From: Pleurodeles waltl
Taxonomy: Eukaryota > Chordata > Amphibia > Caudata > Salamandridae
DNA length: 64,000 bases
Assembly: GCF_031143425.1 (NCBI RefSeq)
Contig: NC_090447.1
Coordinates: 131,583,106-131,647,105 of the forward strand
Direction: 5' to 3'
Shown one piece after another: positions 36,040 to 47,939 of the stretch; position 1 is the stretch's first letter, and each line of letters opens with the position of its first letter. The translations under genes were made by a program, and so were the position numbers. A model generated the notes under the pieces. It had not been told where the DNA came from, did not search any database, and saw only the letters and a program-made list of their open reading frames with translations.

Positions 36040-36122
36040 TTAGTGCAAAAACATGACCCCTCACATCCATTATGGATGCATAGGGGCATTTTTGTGTTAA
36101 GAAATAGCACTAAATGCCACAG
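36040..36122. repeat. Palindromic segment left of H2
   Basis: CTTAGTGCAAAAA...TTTTTGTGTTAAG form imperfect inverted arms around CATCCATTATGGATG. A diverged copy lies at 40,271-40,350, to the right of H2 and the adjacent MITE. Both are probably pieces of a MITE family with AATTAC-rich flanks (35,925-36,020 and 40,430-40,520). Confidence 0.5.
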
Positions 36123-36490
36123 TACATGAATTGCAAGTAGCTGATTGTGCTCACTGTGGGCCAGATGTAGCAAACTTTTGCGAGTCGCAAATGGCCCGAA
36201 TCGCAATTTGCAACCCAGCAAAATCGGAAATGGGATGCAAAAATCCCATTTCCGAATCGCAAAATGCGACGCGAGCCATTACCGACTCGCAAAAATAGCG
36301 ACCCCCTTTTGCGACCCGCAAATAGGAAGTTGCAATTTGCGAGTCGCAAACCATATGAAATAGCCACTCGCAAATTGCGACTGGTAGCAAAAAGCCCATT
36401 TTGCACTTCCAATTTACCACTAACTCAGAGCAGGTGGTAACCATAACCAAAGTATAAAAGGGGACCCAGAAGGCACCTGGGCCACTCAAG

Positions 36491-37790
36491 ATGGCGGAGA
36501 TATATGTGATAGCAAGGAGGAGGAGAGCCCACGCCGCACAGCAGATGAGGAGGAGGAGCCAGAGACAGGAGAAGATATACAGAACCAGACAGACACTTTT
36601 CCAACAAACTGAAGAGGAGATATATGATAAATACAGACTTAGCAGTGCAGCAATACTAGATTTAATAGATTTACTCAATCCGCAGCTTCAACACCAGACT
36701 GTGCGCAGCAGCGCCATCCCCACACATGTGCAAGTGCTATGCTCACTACTCCTCTTGGCCTCGGGTAGCTATCAGGGGGTCATTGCCGTGGCAGGTGGGG
36801 TAACCCAGAGTGCACTCTCACGGTTCTTCAGATCATTCCTAGATGCCATACTCACACACATGTCCAGATACATATACCTACCCAGGAATGAGGCAGAAAT
36901 CAACAGCACCAAGTTGGAATTCTACAGGATTGCCAACTTCCCGCATGTAATAGGGTGTGTAGACGGGACACATATACAAATATGCCCTCCTGCAAATCTG
37001 GAATATCTGTTCCGCAACTGGAAGTGTACCCACTCACTGAACATCCAGGTGGTATGTGACGCCCATTATGTTATCACTGACATGGTTGCCAAATTTCCAG
37101 GGTGTACACATAACTCCTACATTTTCAGGCACAGTGGGATACACCAACGCCTAGAATCTGGGGAGTTTGGAGAAGGATACCTCCTAGGTATAGCTGAATA
37201 CACCTTGCAGACATACACACAGGTCAATGTGGAACCCATCTATGCCCAGCTAACATTATACTTTTTGTGCCAAACAGGTGACAGTGCATATGCACTACGA
37301 CCATGGATACTTACCCCGTACTTAACACCCAGCAATGAGACAGAGAGGCGATACAACAGTGCACATAGGAGGACCCGAAATATTATAGAGAGGACCTTTG
37401 GACTGTTGAAGGCAATGTTTCAGATGCCTCCACAGAAGTGGAGGTGCCCTCCAGTATGCCCCAATAACAGCATTCAAGATCGTTGGCGCATGGGCTATAC
37501 TGCACAACATTGCCACCAGACGTGGGCTACCTCTCACCCCAGAAGACCCAGATTCGGAGGCTAACGAGCAAGAGCTACCACATCGCCATCATGGGGATAA
37601 AAGCATTGCAAATCAAGGCAGACAGAGACGGGACCACATTGCAAACCAATACTTTGGAAGGTATGTGCTAACTGTCACCACACACACGAATGTCACACAC
37701 AAAGAGTCCAGGTGTGAAGTGGAACAAACAAGAACTTTAATGATGTGCACTAATAAACTATTTACAGAAACTAAAGATCAGGGGCTGTAA
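36491..37790 (+). pseudogene. HARBI1-like transposase of H2
   Basis: This DDE nuclease starts MAEIYVIARRRRAHAAQQMR. The N-terminal basic/Gln-rich segment, helix-turn-helix region (VTQSALSRFFRSF), VIGCVDGTHIQICPP (first Asp) and GDSAYALRPWILTPYL with NIIERTFGLLKA (Glu) are all present. A 90-bp intron-like stretch at 37,188-37,277 (GTATAG...CAAACAG) matches the H1 intron position; being a multiple of three it also stays open if unspliced. The second catalytic Asp is changed: codon 208 (37,112-37,114) is AAC, giving HNS where H1 has HDS. A 1-nt insertion near 37,418 shifts the last ~110 codons out of frame; the shifted frame ends at 37,561-37,564 and the original one would end at 37,788-37,790. 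Confidence 0.9.
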
Positions 37791-37852
37791 AAGTCCACCT
37801 GCTATGAGGACACATTAACCTCATGTGCCCCCAGTCTATGTCAGTGCGTAGC

Positions 37853-39315
37853 TCACAACCTACGCCCTGCTCGCCCAGCATGGCTGGTTCCTGGAGCGTC
37901 TGCAGTGCCCTGCTGTGCGCTTCCACTGCGCAACACCCTGGTGTCTGTGGCTGAAGCACTACTTATGGTAGAGCCCTCCTCACTGTCCTGTGGCGTGTCT
38001 GCTGCGCCCCTAGCCACCTGTTGTGCCTCCATCAGGTCGACTGCGTGGCTAATGCGTCCCAGCCCACGTGCCACATCGCTGGCAAAGTGGCCCATGTCCA
38101 CCTTTAGGCTGACTGTGCGGCGTGACAGCCCAGTGGTGTTTACAGCCAGCCGGACGATGGAGGCAGCCATGCGGTCCAGGCGGTGGATGAGCTGCTGGAC
38201 ACGGCGCCTTGCACCCTCTCTCTCAGTGACAAGTTCAGCCACCAGTTGTCTGATTGAGAGCGCAAGGTCACCAACATTGCTGTTCAGATGTTGCAGCTCA
38301 GTGTGGACCTGTTGCAGCCCTGTGGTCTAGTTGCGTTCCATGCGCCGCATGGCCCCTGAAATAATTCTAATTTCCCTTGTCTGCAGGCGCTGACCATGGA
38401 GGAGTGCAGCCTCGGCGGCGGACATGGAGGCGTCCCCTAATTCACCCTGTGGCACTGGAGGGACATTGAGACGTCACCTGCGACGCGTGGTGGTTCTGTG
38501 TCCTGTACACTGGCACTGTGGCTGGGACCGGGTGCTGCCTCACTCTCCAGTATGGCCACTGGTGCATCTGGAGGGGACTGTGGTTGGGTGGTGCAGGTTG
38601 CTGTGGTGGCTGCTCCTGGGTCCTGTGCTGGCTGGTGGCTGACCAGTGGCCCCTGGACGGTGTGGCTGGAGGTGGTGTTGTGTGGGAGACCTGTGGGACA
38701 TAGGAAACACACTGTCAGTATCTACCATCTGTTATATGCCTCCTAATAAACTGTTGCCTATCAGCTGCCTACTTGACTACATTGCCCATAATGCACCATG
38801 CAGGTGGTTGCTACTCTGAAATTGAGCTATTTTGGTTGTGCATGATGCTGTGTACTAGGTGGATGGGGGTATGGCAGATATGGGTGTACATGCATGTCTC
38901 ATGGTACTCACTGGTTGATGGTCCTGGCGCTGACGTGTCCAGCTCTCCTATCCCGGACACTGCCTCTGGCTCCAGGGTCTCCTCCACTCTTTCCTCCAAT
39001 GGTGTGGGTGGTGGTATGGTGGATGGTCCTCCTCCAGTGCCCCTCATCTCCCGGAGCCGCTCTGCCACCCTCTCCTTGGTCCGGGAGCGCAGGTCATACC
39101 ACCTTTTTCTTTAGTTCCTCAATACTCCTGTGGCTCACACCCATTGAGTTTACTTTGTCCTGGATTTCACTCCAAATCCTTCTTTTTTTCTGCTCTGGCA
39201 CACTGAGGGCTGCTCTCCCAAAGAGTTGTTCGTTTTGCTGGCAGCATTCCTCCGTCAGCATCTCCAGTTCTTTCTCTGCAAATTTGAGCTTTCTCTTCCT
39301 GGGTGTTTCTGCCAT
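37853..39315 (-). pseudogene. Harbinger Myb/SANT-like protein of H2, two exons
   Basis: Start MAETPRKRKLKFAEKELEML at 39,315. The domain continues with QLFGRAALSVPEQKKRRIW and MGVSHRSIEELKKK, a Myb/SANT-like fold with an N-terminal basic patch. One extra A in an A-rich run near 39,108 shifts the frame at the start of the last helix. Downstream the original frame reopens (MAERLREMRGTGGG). A GTGAGT donor at 38,911 and a CCCACAG acceptor at 38,691 define a 221-bp intron. Exon 2 is Pro/Thr/Ser-rich, then has a long helical, probably coiled-coil region (about 38,290-38,050), and ends AGRAGRRL at 37,853. A TAG near 38,330 and a frame change near 38,440 further break it. It is unrelated in detail to the H3 Myb-like protein but plays the same role. 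Confidence 0.8.
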
Positions 39316-39707
39316 TGTAGCTGCTGTTCCTCCTGTTGGCTGTTCAGCAGTTTAAAATGGGTGTGGTCCTCCCTCCTCCCAGGTGTATTAGTAAACTTCC
39401 TGGCTGTGATGTCATCATCAAGAGCCAGGAAGTGTTTTCCAGAGTGTTCTGCTGCACCTGCATTCAATTTGCGGCACAGTCGCAATTTGCGACACCCACT
39501 TGCAATTTGCGTGTTCGTTTTTAGCGCAGTCGCAAAAAGCGACCTCGCAAACAGCGGACTCGCAATCTGCGGTGCGACTTCATTTGCGAGTCGCAAAATT
39601 AAGTTGCTTTTTCTTGTTGGATACCATTTTGCGAGTCGGAAATTGCGAGTCGCAACGACTCGCAATTTCCGACTCGCAAATTTTTTGCTACCTACATCTG
39701 GCCCTAA

Positions 39708-40229
39708 GTGCCAGATTTATGTTGGCCTTGTGCCGTTCTAATGCCACATTAGCATAATTTTTTTTACGCTAATGTTGTGTTGGAAGGGGGAAAACGCTGC
39801 CCAATTTTTATAAAAGTGGCGCAATGCTTGCTTTGTTCCACTATGTAACCCCTTGCGCCACATTATGTCTGTGGCAGGCATAATGTATGCAAGGGGGCTT
39901 TCCGGCGCTAGGGGGACCGTAAAAATGGCACAAAGGAATCTATGGAATCTTGCACCATTTTTATCGGCATTTTTTGTAACGCCTGGTAAGTGCAGGCGTT
40001 AAACAGAGGCTCCCATTGTACAATGGTCCTCTGGGTGCTTTGCAGAATTAGCATCATCATTTTTGTCACTGATCCTGCAAAGCATAGGACTAGCATAAAA
40101 AATGATTACGTTAGTCACCCTAACTACCGCCATGGTGTCCCGTATTTCAAATGCGCCACTACGATGGTGGTGTTAGGGAGGCGCTAAGGGGCGCATTAGG
40201 TGCAGTGCCACTTTTCATAAATCTGCCCC
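39708..40229. mobile_element. Harbinger-type MITE (522 bp) abutting H2
   Basis: The left end reads GTGCCAGATTTATG and the right end CATAAATCTGCCCC, imperfect inverted repeats of GGGGCAGATTTATG type. TAA flanks both sides (39,705-39,707 and 40,230-40,232). The inside contains short inverted repeats such as AACGCCTG...CAGGCGTT and has no reading frame of interest. Confidence 0.75.
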
Positions 40230-40270
40230 TAAATGTGCTCTTGGGGTAAGATTTTTCCCCTATTTATTGC

Positions 40271-40350
40271 TTAGTGTAAAGTGCACCCTCGCATCCACAA
40301 TGGGCACGAGGATGGATTTTTGCACTAAGAAATAGTGCTTAAAGCAGCAA
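40271..40350. repeat. Palindromic segment right of H2, copy of 36,040-36,122
   Basis: CTTAGTGTAAAGTGCACCC...CATCCACAATGGG...TTTTTGCACTAAGAAATAG aligns in the same orientation with the segment left of H2. Confidence 0.5.
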
Positions 40351-41821
40351 AACATGATGAGTGAACATTTGCTCTTGTTAAATGTTCTCTTGCTATAGGA
40401 ATTTTTCTCCCAAATTCTGTGAGAAGGAGTAATCACATAATTATTGGTAATTCTGCGTCAGAGAGTAATGTGTAATTACTGTAATTACTCCAATTACTCT
40501 GGTGTTATTGAAATCCACCCAAGTCCTACAGAGAGGAAATTGCCAAGTTTAAAGTCTCAGAGCTACTCAGCCCTCCTAGAATATTTGGGCAGGTAACTGA
40601 AGCAATACCATTTGGCGATGAGAATTAGAATGAGAGTTAGAATTTTTTGTTTCTTTTCCTAAAACCATTCTTGCTGACAACTGCTTACTCCTGCTACCTA
40701 TAATATTGTTTTTGTTACTCAGACATTAGAGTCTAGCAGTCAGATAAGTCACTGCAGGCTGCTGACAATGCCACAACACTAGTACCAGTACCACAATCCG
40801 GAGGCTGCATTAAAGTAATGCATTTTTTAATGACATTTGTGTAAACAAAATTGCTCAGTGTTCATTTTTGTTGCTCAGAAAATAAACAGCACCTTCTAGC
40901 AGGCCATATCAATTGAAATACACAGTGTCCTGTATAAAATTCACTTGTAAACCCTCCCTTCCCCAGCAACTCACATGTTATCTACAGCACAAGCAGGATA
41001 TGTCTTATCCATTGGAACATCGAGTGGGCTCTTTAGAGAATGTAGTGATTCAGTCTGGATTTATTTTTACACTAAATAAAGGAAGGAATCATGAAGGAAA
41101 TTATGGTCTGCTTTAGGGGTTGGATTATACGTTAAAGGCATTCCCTTCACACCATTTAAATGAGTCAAAAAAGAGCCTAGTTGGAAGTGGCTGAGAATCT
41201 CATTTGGAGAAGTAGTGACAGAGCGGGGTTTTCTATACCTTAATCTTCGAGTGCAGTCATTAAATAACCTCTACCACTGGTCATATGGACCATAGTTCTT
41301 CGTTAAGGAGCAATAAGAAGGAGCAAACCTCGACATCAATCCAATAACATGTTAAATCTTTAATGACTAGAATACAGTCAATAAACAGAATTTTGTGAAA
41401 GTGAATCGGTTTTATTTTCAGTTCTTTTGAATTTTGATCATTCATTAAGTAACATTAGCCTCTAAAGCATTAGCATTAGAAATGAAAATAATTAAATAAT
41501 TGACATTTCAATATAAGGTCAAATGAAATATTAGTCACAATAACAGTATATATCAGAATTATGCAGCAAGTGGGTTCCATAAAGGAAGTTCCCTAATCTA
41601 AATTTTTGGAAAAAGGTAAAAATAAAGTGTCAGTTCAGATACTCAACAAAGAGTTCTGATTAGGCAATCAATGCATATGTAGAAAGCTTTTGCATAATAG
41701 GCTGGGAAATATTTTCAGCTCTAAATCAGCAATCAATGAAAATAGGCTAAGAAACCTTTCATGTAGAGAAGGTTTAGAAATTCAAAGATGAGTCCTGTCA
41801 GAGGTTTGGGGAAGGAATCTG
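40351..41821. other. No gene recognised
   Basis: AT-rich sequence, including a possible AATTAC-rich MITE end at 40,430-40,520. No coding similarity seen. Confidence 0.5.
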
Positions 41822-42507
41822 GGGCCAGATGTAGCAAAACGCCAATTTGCGACTTGCAAATTGCGAGTCCCTGTGACTCGCAATTTGCAACTCGCAAATT
41901 GGTATGAGGTACGGTGTCTCAGACACCGACTGCGACTCGCTATGGGGTCGCAATGACCCACCTCATTAATATTCATGAGGTGGGTCGCTAATTGCGGCCC
42001 CATAGCAAGTCTAGGCACTCGCAAACATGGAGGCCTGCTGTCGTCAGCAGACCTCCATGTTCGTGACTGCTTTAAATAAAGCAGTTTTTTTTTTTTAAGT
42101 GTAGCCCGTTTTCCTTAAAGGAAAACGAGCTGCACTTAAAAAAAAAAACGAAACCTTTAGTTTCGGTATTTTTTCAGGGCAGGGAGTGGTCCCTTGGACC
42201 ACTCCCTGCCCTGAAAAAATATTTGTGGGTCCATTCACAAAGTGGAAGGGGTCCCATGGGGACCCCTTCCAATTTGCGAGTGGGTTACCATCCACTTCAA
42301 GTGGATGGTAACTGCGACTCCATTTGCGACCGCATATGCCACTCCGAATCGCAAATAGGAAGGGAACACCCCTTCCTATTTGCGATTCTGAAATGCATAT
42401 TGCGAGTCGGTCCCGACTGCATTTCTGAATAGCAAAGAGGCTTTTGCGCCTCGCAAACGGCGATTTTCGCCGTTTGCGAGGCGCAAACCCTTTGCTACAT
42501 CTGGCCC
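41822..42507. mobile_element. Hairpin-chain MITE with H1/H2-type ends (686 bp)
   Basis: It starts GGGCCAGATGTAGCAAAA and ends TTTGCTACATCTGGCCC, the same termini as H1 and H2. CTG on the left and TTG on the right are a nearly matching 3-bp duplication. The interior holds no gene; it is a chain of palindromes. Examples are 24-bp arms at 42,169-42,192 and 42,196-42,219, 14-bp arms around 42,284-42,312, 18-bp arms around 42,347-42,387 and 18-bp arms around 42,447-42,485. It is probably a non-autonomous partner mobilised by H1/H2-type transposases. Confidence 0.88.
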
Positions 42508-42510
42508 TTG

Positions 42511-43349
42511 GTTCCTACTCTAGAAACACACACTAATATAAACACACAATTTCGAAATACCATTAAGTGTCTTTTCGTCTCTTGAATTGTCCAATAGGAT
42601 TGTAGTAAGTGCCAGGGAATAGGTGAACTCCCCATCTTCTCACACTTGTACAATGGTATTTTGAAGTTAGTTCCTGAACAATTACATCTTTTACCATCTG
42701 TGGTCCGAACTGTTCTTCTCAAGAGTCATCCTTCCTGTTGACTCCTCTCCCCTGGTGAGAACCTCACTACTAGTTCACTAATACAAAACACATGGCTAAT
42801 CACTAACCAACAGAACATTTCTGGAAAGGTACAACATCTGCAGCAAAAGAGAAAAACATTTAATGGAAATAATAATTCAATGCGAAAAGCAGGCTTTTGG
42901 ATGTTACTGCAATATTTTCAGTTAACATGCCATAGGCAGTTAGGCTAACTTAACTCAGGCCTTATTTACTTCACCTGTAGGCCTTTAATGATTTAAGTAT
43001 GATTACCATCTACAAACTTTGCGTTTTTAAGATACGTTCTATTTAAACATAGGGTTTTGTACATTTAATAAACAAAATTTGTACTAGCAGTAGTAACAGG
43101 ATATCCATCAAAATATGGTGTAGCACCCGTCAGCCATCCTGTTTTTTTCCTGCCTCACTAACAGTATGGGGTACATTGCTTTCCCATGGGTTTCTAGCTG
43201 TCTGGAATCCCTTGTGATCCATTACCACAAGAATGGGATGCATCAGAGGGGCAATCCCATTTAGTACAATTACTCCAATGCCATTCTCGCTGGTGCCCAT
43301 TCCTCCTGGGCCCACAATATCAACCATGTCACTATCCATACAAGAGAGC
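42511..43349. other. No gene recognised
   Basis: Ordinary AT-rich sequence; only short reading frames without motifs. Confidence 0.5.
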
Positions 43350-43505
43350 GTTTTTATAGTTTGGCAGAAGGACTACTCCTTCATAAATGTGATTAATGCC
43401 CCATCCGCTGCATTACAAGGGCATTATAGCCTGTGGTACTTGTAACACAGCAGATTGGGTATTATTTTATTTTAATGGAGTATCCCTTCCACCAAACTAT
43501 AAAAT
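43350..43505. mobile_element. Small foldback MITE (~155 bp)
   Basis: TTTTATAGTTTGGCAGAAGGACTACTCC on the left is mirrored by an inverted GGAGTATCCCTTCCACCAAACTATAAAA on the right, with about 100 bp between them. The arms differ at a few positions. The transposon superfamily cannot be fixed. Confidence 0.6.
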
Positions 43506-43699
43506 AAGGAACAAAGCCTAGAAATGTCTCCATACATGCATGGAGAACATTAGTTACATTAGAACATTGGAATGTTGACAGCTCCACTGGAGACAATGGA
43601 GTAGTAGCAGTAATCTTCATTGCGTGATTTATAAAAACAAAACCATTGCAACACAGTACAATACATAATAAAATACTATAAAATCATCATATTAAGATT

Positions 43700-44400
43700 T
43701 AATCACATAAAAGACACAGATAGGCCTTCATCCAGTGATGTTAAGATAAAGTGCATGGTGCAATGTCTTACAAAGTTCTGGTCCAACAGACCGAGCATAT
43801 AACAGGCCTAACATGAAACCATATGGAGACGCAGTTAGGCTCATATCTAGGTATGTTCCAATAAAGTGCATGATGTACTATCACAAAAAGTGCTGGCACA
43901 GCAGACCGGGCATCTAAAAGGCTTAACATGTAATGAAGAGCAAGGAATATTGTCACAAGGGATGCAGAGACACTCATGTACCAGTGAAAAAGCCATTGAC
44001 AGAAAAATAATAAAAACAACATGTTAAAATTCAGTCATGTGAAAGCTGCAGCCAGCTGTGCGTCTAAGCAGCTTAACATATAACGTAATGCCAGGGATGC
44101 TCTCACAGAGAGTTCTAGATGCTCAGGAGCCAACATATACCTGTCTGATTGGTATAATTGTCTCCCAAGAGCATTAATGTAAATAAGTCATCAAATTAAC
44201 ATTATAACCTCATATTAAATGTCAGTCATGTGCAAGACACAGATAGGCCTTTATTCAAAGACATTCTAGTAAAGGGCTAAGTCTGATGATGCAGAAGTGC
44301 TGATACAGCAACCCAGGCATCTAAAAGGCTTAACATGTCAAAAATAAAAACGAGACGTATTGTCACAAGGAGTGCTAAAGCACTCATGGGACAGTGTGTG
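43700..44400. repeat. Degenerate repeat cluster (GGCATCTAAAAGGCTTAACATGT)
   Basis: The phrase GCATCTAAAAGGCTTAACATGT occurs near 43,908 and 44,312, with diverged copies near 43,785 and 44,060. GACACAGATAGGCCTT occurs near 43,717 and 44,239. TATTGTCACAAGG(G/A) and ACTCATG follow two of the copies. Spacing is irregular (about 125-260 bp). Confidence 0.55.
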
Positions 44401-44639
44401 CCTAAAGAAACTAAGAAAGGGGTGCAAAACTATTATCAAGCAGCAAGCAGGGAGGCAAAAAAAGTAAGCTCTCCTGAAGCAAAGGACCCTTGTTATATCA
44501 ATAAAAGGAAAACAGTATAAGCAATAATCACCCAAATCCCTTTCTGCCTCATGGATCAGAGCCCAATTTGTTCTTGAATCTCTGAAAAAACAGAACCAGA
44601 ACACAGCTAAGCCTATTGTCAGGTGGCTCAAAGCATGTC

Positions 44640-47314
44640 ATCACTGCTTTCCTGCAAGACCTGATGCCACATGCATTCTATGGTCGCCGGAGAAGCTTAC
44701 GTCGATCCTCCAAGAGAGTGGGGCACAGGCAGAGTACTTGAACGATATCCAGAAAGGCTCATCTTCTCCCGATCCTTTCCAGGCAGGCAGGTGATTTAAG
44801 ATCAGCAGTAGACCCAAACTGTATTTCATGAACTGGGCCTTGGTCCAATCGTTAAAAGATTCACTTAGATACCTCTGCGGTTTTAGCCTAGTATAGTTTT
44901 GGATCGTCATCCAACCATTGCTTCGGCGACACAGAGAGTTCTAATCAGCTAGTGACAACATCAGGTGGGAGCTTGCTTTTGCTGATGGCTTATGGGTAAA
45001 ACTGATGGATTTGTTAGGCTGTATTGAGAGCCCGGTACAGATAGACATTGGCGGGGGAGCAGGAGTTTGTATCCAATTCAGACTAAAGGAAGTGACCAAG
45101 TGAGCTATCTTTTCCCAGTTTTAGTTAACTGCAGCATATCTCAAAGGCTGCCATTCGATGTAATGACTGCTTAGCAATTCCAAATTCAAGCCTGATTTGC
45201 ATAGGAGATGAATAGGAGGGTAGCTGAAAAATATGTTTATAGATTTTAGGTAGCATTTTGTCCAGAATACTACTGTCTCGCCCCCTTATGGCCTCACTTC
45301 CGTAGGCTAGAGTCAGAAGGACCTTTGCTTTGGTTACTTGCAGGGTCAATGTAAGTGTAGACACCACAGCCCATATGCCAAGGCAAGACCCTTTTTCCTA
45401 ATTTCCTGTATTTGGACCCCAAATCTCTCGGTCTCACTAAATAGAATGCCAAGATACTTAAAGCATTTGGGAACCCCTATCTTTTCTTGTGTTAAAGCCC
45501 ACATAAGTTTGTGTTGCTGAGGGCGATGGATTACCGTGATCTTGGGCTTCTTATTGTTGATTACTAGCCTGTTCCTTGCTGAGTAGACTGAGATGACATC
45601 CAAAAGAAGCTGCAAGCAAACCTTTGTTCTACTTATCAAGACCAAGTCGTCTGCATACAATCGATTTCACAGATGGAAGCCCCTCGGCTTAGATGGGTGA
45701 GAGGTCACTGCGTTTAAAGCTGGAGTAAGGTCGGACAGAAACAAGTAAATAAGGTTGGAGCAAGAACACAGCCCTGCTTGAGGACTTGAATAGTGTTGAT
45801 GGGCCTGCACAAGCGTGAGCCATCTCCAATTTTAATTCTGACCCATGTGTCTTTGTGTAGTGATTCCAGGACTCTTAGGGCCATATTTATACTCTGTTTG
45901 CGCCGGAATTGCGTCGTTTTTTTTTACGCAATTCCGACGCAAAACTAACTCCATATTTATACTTTGGCGTTAGACGCGTCTAGCGCCAAAGTCCATGGAG
46001 TTTGCGTCATTTTTTAGCGTGGACACCTACTTTGCGTTAATGAGATGCAAGGTAGGCGTTCCCGTCTAAAAAATTGACTCCGAGGCATGTGCGCCGTATT
46101 TACACTCCCGGGCAAAATTCACGCCCGGGAGTGGGCGGGTCAAAAGAAATGACGTACGGCCGCTTTTGCGCCGTTTTTTAGCGCCTGGAAAAGGCAGGCG
46201 TTAAGGGACCTGTGGGCTCGGAAGGAGCCCAGAGGTGCCCTGCCATGCCCCCAGGGACACCCCCTGTCACCCTTGCCCACCCCAGGAGGACACCCAAGGC
46301 TGGAGGGACCCATCCCAGGGACATTAAGGTAAGTTCCGGTAAGTATTTTTTTTTTTTTTTTTTGTGGCATAGGGGGGCCTGATTTGTGCCCCCCTACATG
46401 CCACTATGCCCAATGACCATGCCCAGGGGACAAAAGTCCCCTGGGCATGGCCATTGGGCAAGGGGGCATGACTCCTGTATTTGCTAAGACAGGAGTCATT
46501 TCTATGGGGGTTGGGAGTCGAAAAAAATGGCGCAAATCGGGTTGAGGCGAAAAATTCGCCTCAGCCTGACTTGCCCCATTTTTTGGCGCCCAAGCTCCAT
46601 ATCCCCCTACGCCGGTGCTGCCTGGTGTACGTCGTTTTTTTCCACGCACACCAGGCAGCGCCGGCGGCTAACGCCGGCTAACGTCATTGATTAAATATGG
46701 CGCCCGCATGGCGCTTCAGAATGGCGTTAGCGGCGCTAATTTTTTTGACGCAAAACTGCGTTAGCGCAGTTTTGCGTCAAAAAGTATAAATATGGCCCTT
46801 AGATCGGCCGATGTTAAAAGCAAGCAATTTGCACCAGAGTTTCCCACTGTCAATCTTGTCAAATGCGGACTTGTAGTTGATGAAACCCAACTATACTGGA
46901 TGATTGACCAATAATTAACAAAAGTGCCATAATGTTATCAAATGTGGCAACATACTTTGGGAACTTTGTTTGGTTTGGGGGAATAATGTGATTTGACTCA
47001 GCCCAATGCTGCAGCTTATCCAGTATGACCCCTGCAAAGTATTTGACCTCATTGTCGATTAAGGCTATCAACCTGTGGTTCCCAGGAGCCCTTTTGTCTC
47101 AACCCTTAAATATTGGTGCGAGAATCAAACTGCACCATGCAGTGGGAATGCGGTTTTGATGTAAGATGTGAACAAAGAGTGTAGTCAAGTGTGCGGCCCA
47201 GAAAGATGTATCTGCCTTATATGTCACAGAAGAAAATCTGCTCGGTCCTGGTGCCGCATGTCCATGACCTTTGGTAATTTGTTTCTGAACTACATTGATG
47301 GAATCTGTGGCCAA
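44640..47314 (-). pseudogene. LINE-A reverse transcriptase, split by a MITE
   Basis: This is the LINE polymerase that makes cDNA at the target site. On the minus strand, the domain start (RIPTAWCSLILAPIFKG, near 47,100) is followed by IALIDNEVKYFAGVILDKLQHW and IIPPNQTKF (about 47,070-46,960). After the inserted MITE comes MYADDLVLISRTKVCLQLLL at 45,660, with the catalytic YADD intact. LVINNKKPKI and CFKYLGILFSE follow. Further down are KAKVLLTLAYGSEAI and MLPKIYKHIFQLP (45,310-45,210). A C-terminal stretch with a Cys/His-knuckle-like ...HRMHV lies near 44,670. Stops and frame changes occur throughout. The plus-strand fragment at 1-760 has the same wording in its domain start. Confidence 0.75.
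45878..46798. mobile_element. Harbinger-type MITE (921 bp) inserted in LINE-A
   Basis: The ends GGGCCATATTTATACT and AGTATAAATATGGCCC are perfect inverted repeats. TTA flanks both sides (45,875-45,877 and 46,799-46,801), the preferred Harbinger duplication. It contains a long hairpin around 46,408-46,459 (GCCCAATG...CATTGGGC), a CCCGGGC hairpin near 46,107-46,132, TTTTTAGCGC-type palindromes and a 17-base T run near 46,347. A second copy lies inverted at 61,986. Confidence 0.92.
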
Positions 47315-47939
47315 AAGTGAGTCACAATCACTGCTCCCTTGTTAGGCTGGCAGGGGTGCCGAAAAGGCTGATCATCATCCTTAGGGGAGGACCCAGTCAA
47401 GGGAGCCAGCGTGTTAAAGTGGGTAGACAAAAAGTGATGTCAGGTTAACTCAGAGATATAGGAAGAGGTCACATTAGGAAGAGATCGCCCAACCCTGTTT
47501 ATGGTGTGCCAGAAGTTTGAAGAGGTGCTTGATCTGATGTCATAGAGTATTTTTGCCAAAAAAGTGTTCAGTCTTTCTCATTGGAGGTTTTTTGCTCCCT
47601 CTTTAGGTGCCTTCTGGCCTCTCTTAGATTGTTTAGAGTTGTGTGATCCATTGGTGATTTTTTAAGGCTCTCCACAGTGAATTAATCCTCCTTTTCGTCA
47701 TCCTTATCGGATGAGTTGTCCTTTGTGCTGTCGGCCTATTGTTGGTGGAAACGGGCCTAGCGTGTAGTCTTGCAAATTCTGCTGTAAACTATTCCCATGA
47801 TGACAGTGGATTTCCAGCTGTTGTGCTTATGGATCCCACTAGTAGTTTGATGTTGTCAGCAAGCCCCGGCAGGGAGGCCGGGTGTACCTTGTTTGTTTCA
47901 AGTTAATTGAACATCCTTGGTGCCCCTTATCAGCGGTGC

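Larger units (their letters stand above)
36158..39704 (+). mobile_element. PIF/Harbinger transposon H2, both genes present
   Basis: The ends GGGCCAGATGTAGCAAA (36,158) and CTACATCTGGCCC (to 39,704) match H1 and the MITE at 41,822. The transposase gene is on the plus strand (36,491-37,790) and the Myb-like gene on the minus strand (39,315-37,853); their stops are 62 bp apart. GACTCGCAAA-type clusters fill both subterminal regions (36,175-36,385 and 39,465-39,690). The flanking triplets are TGT and TAA, so no target duplication is preserved; a MITE with its own TAA duplication sits directly at the right end. H2 is the most complete Harbinger in the window but carries a catalytic change and frameshifts. 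Confidence 0.9.
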
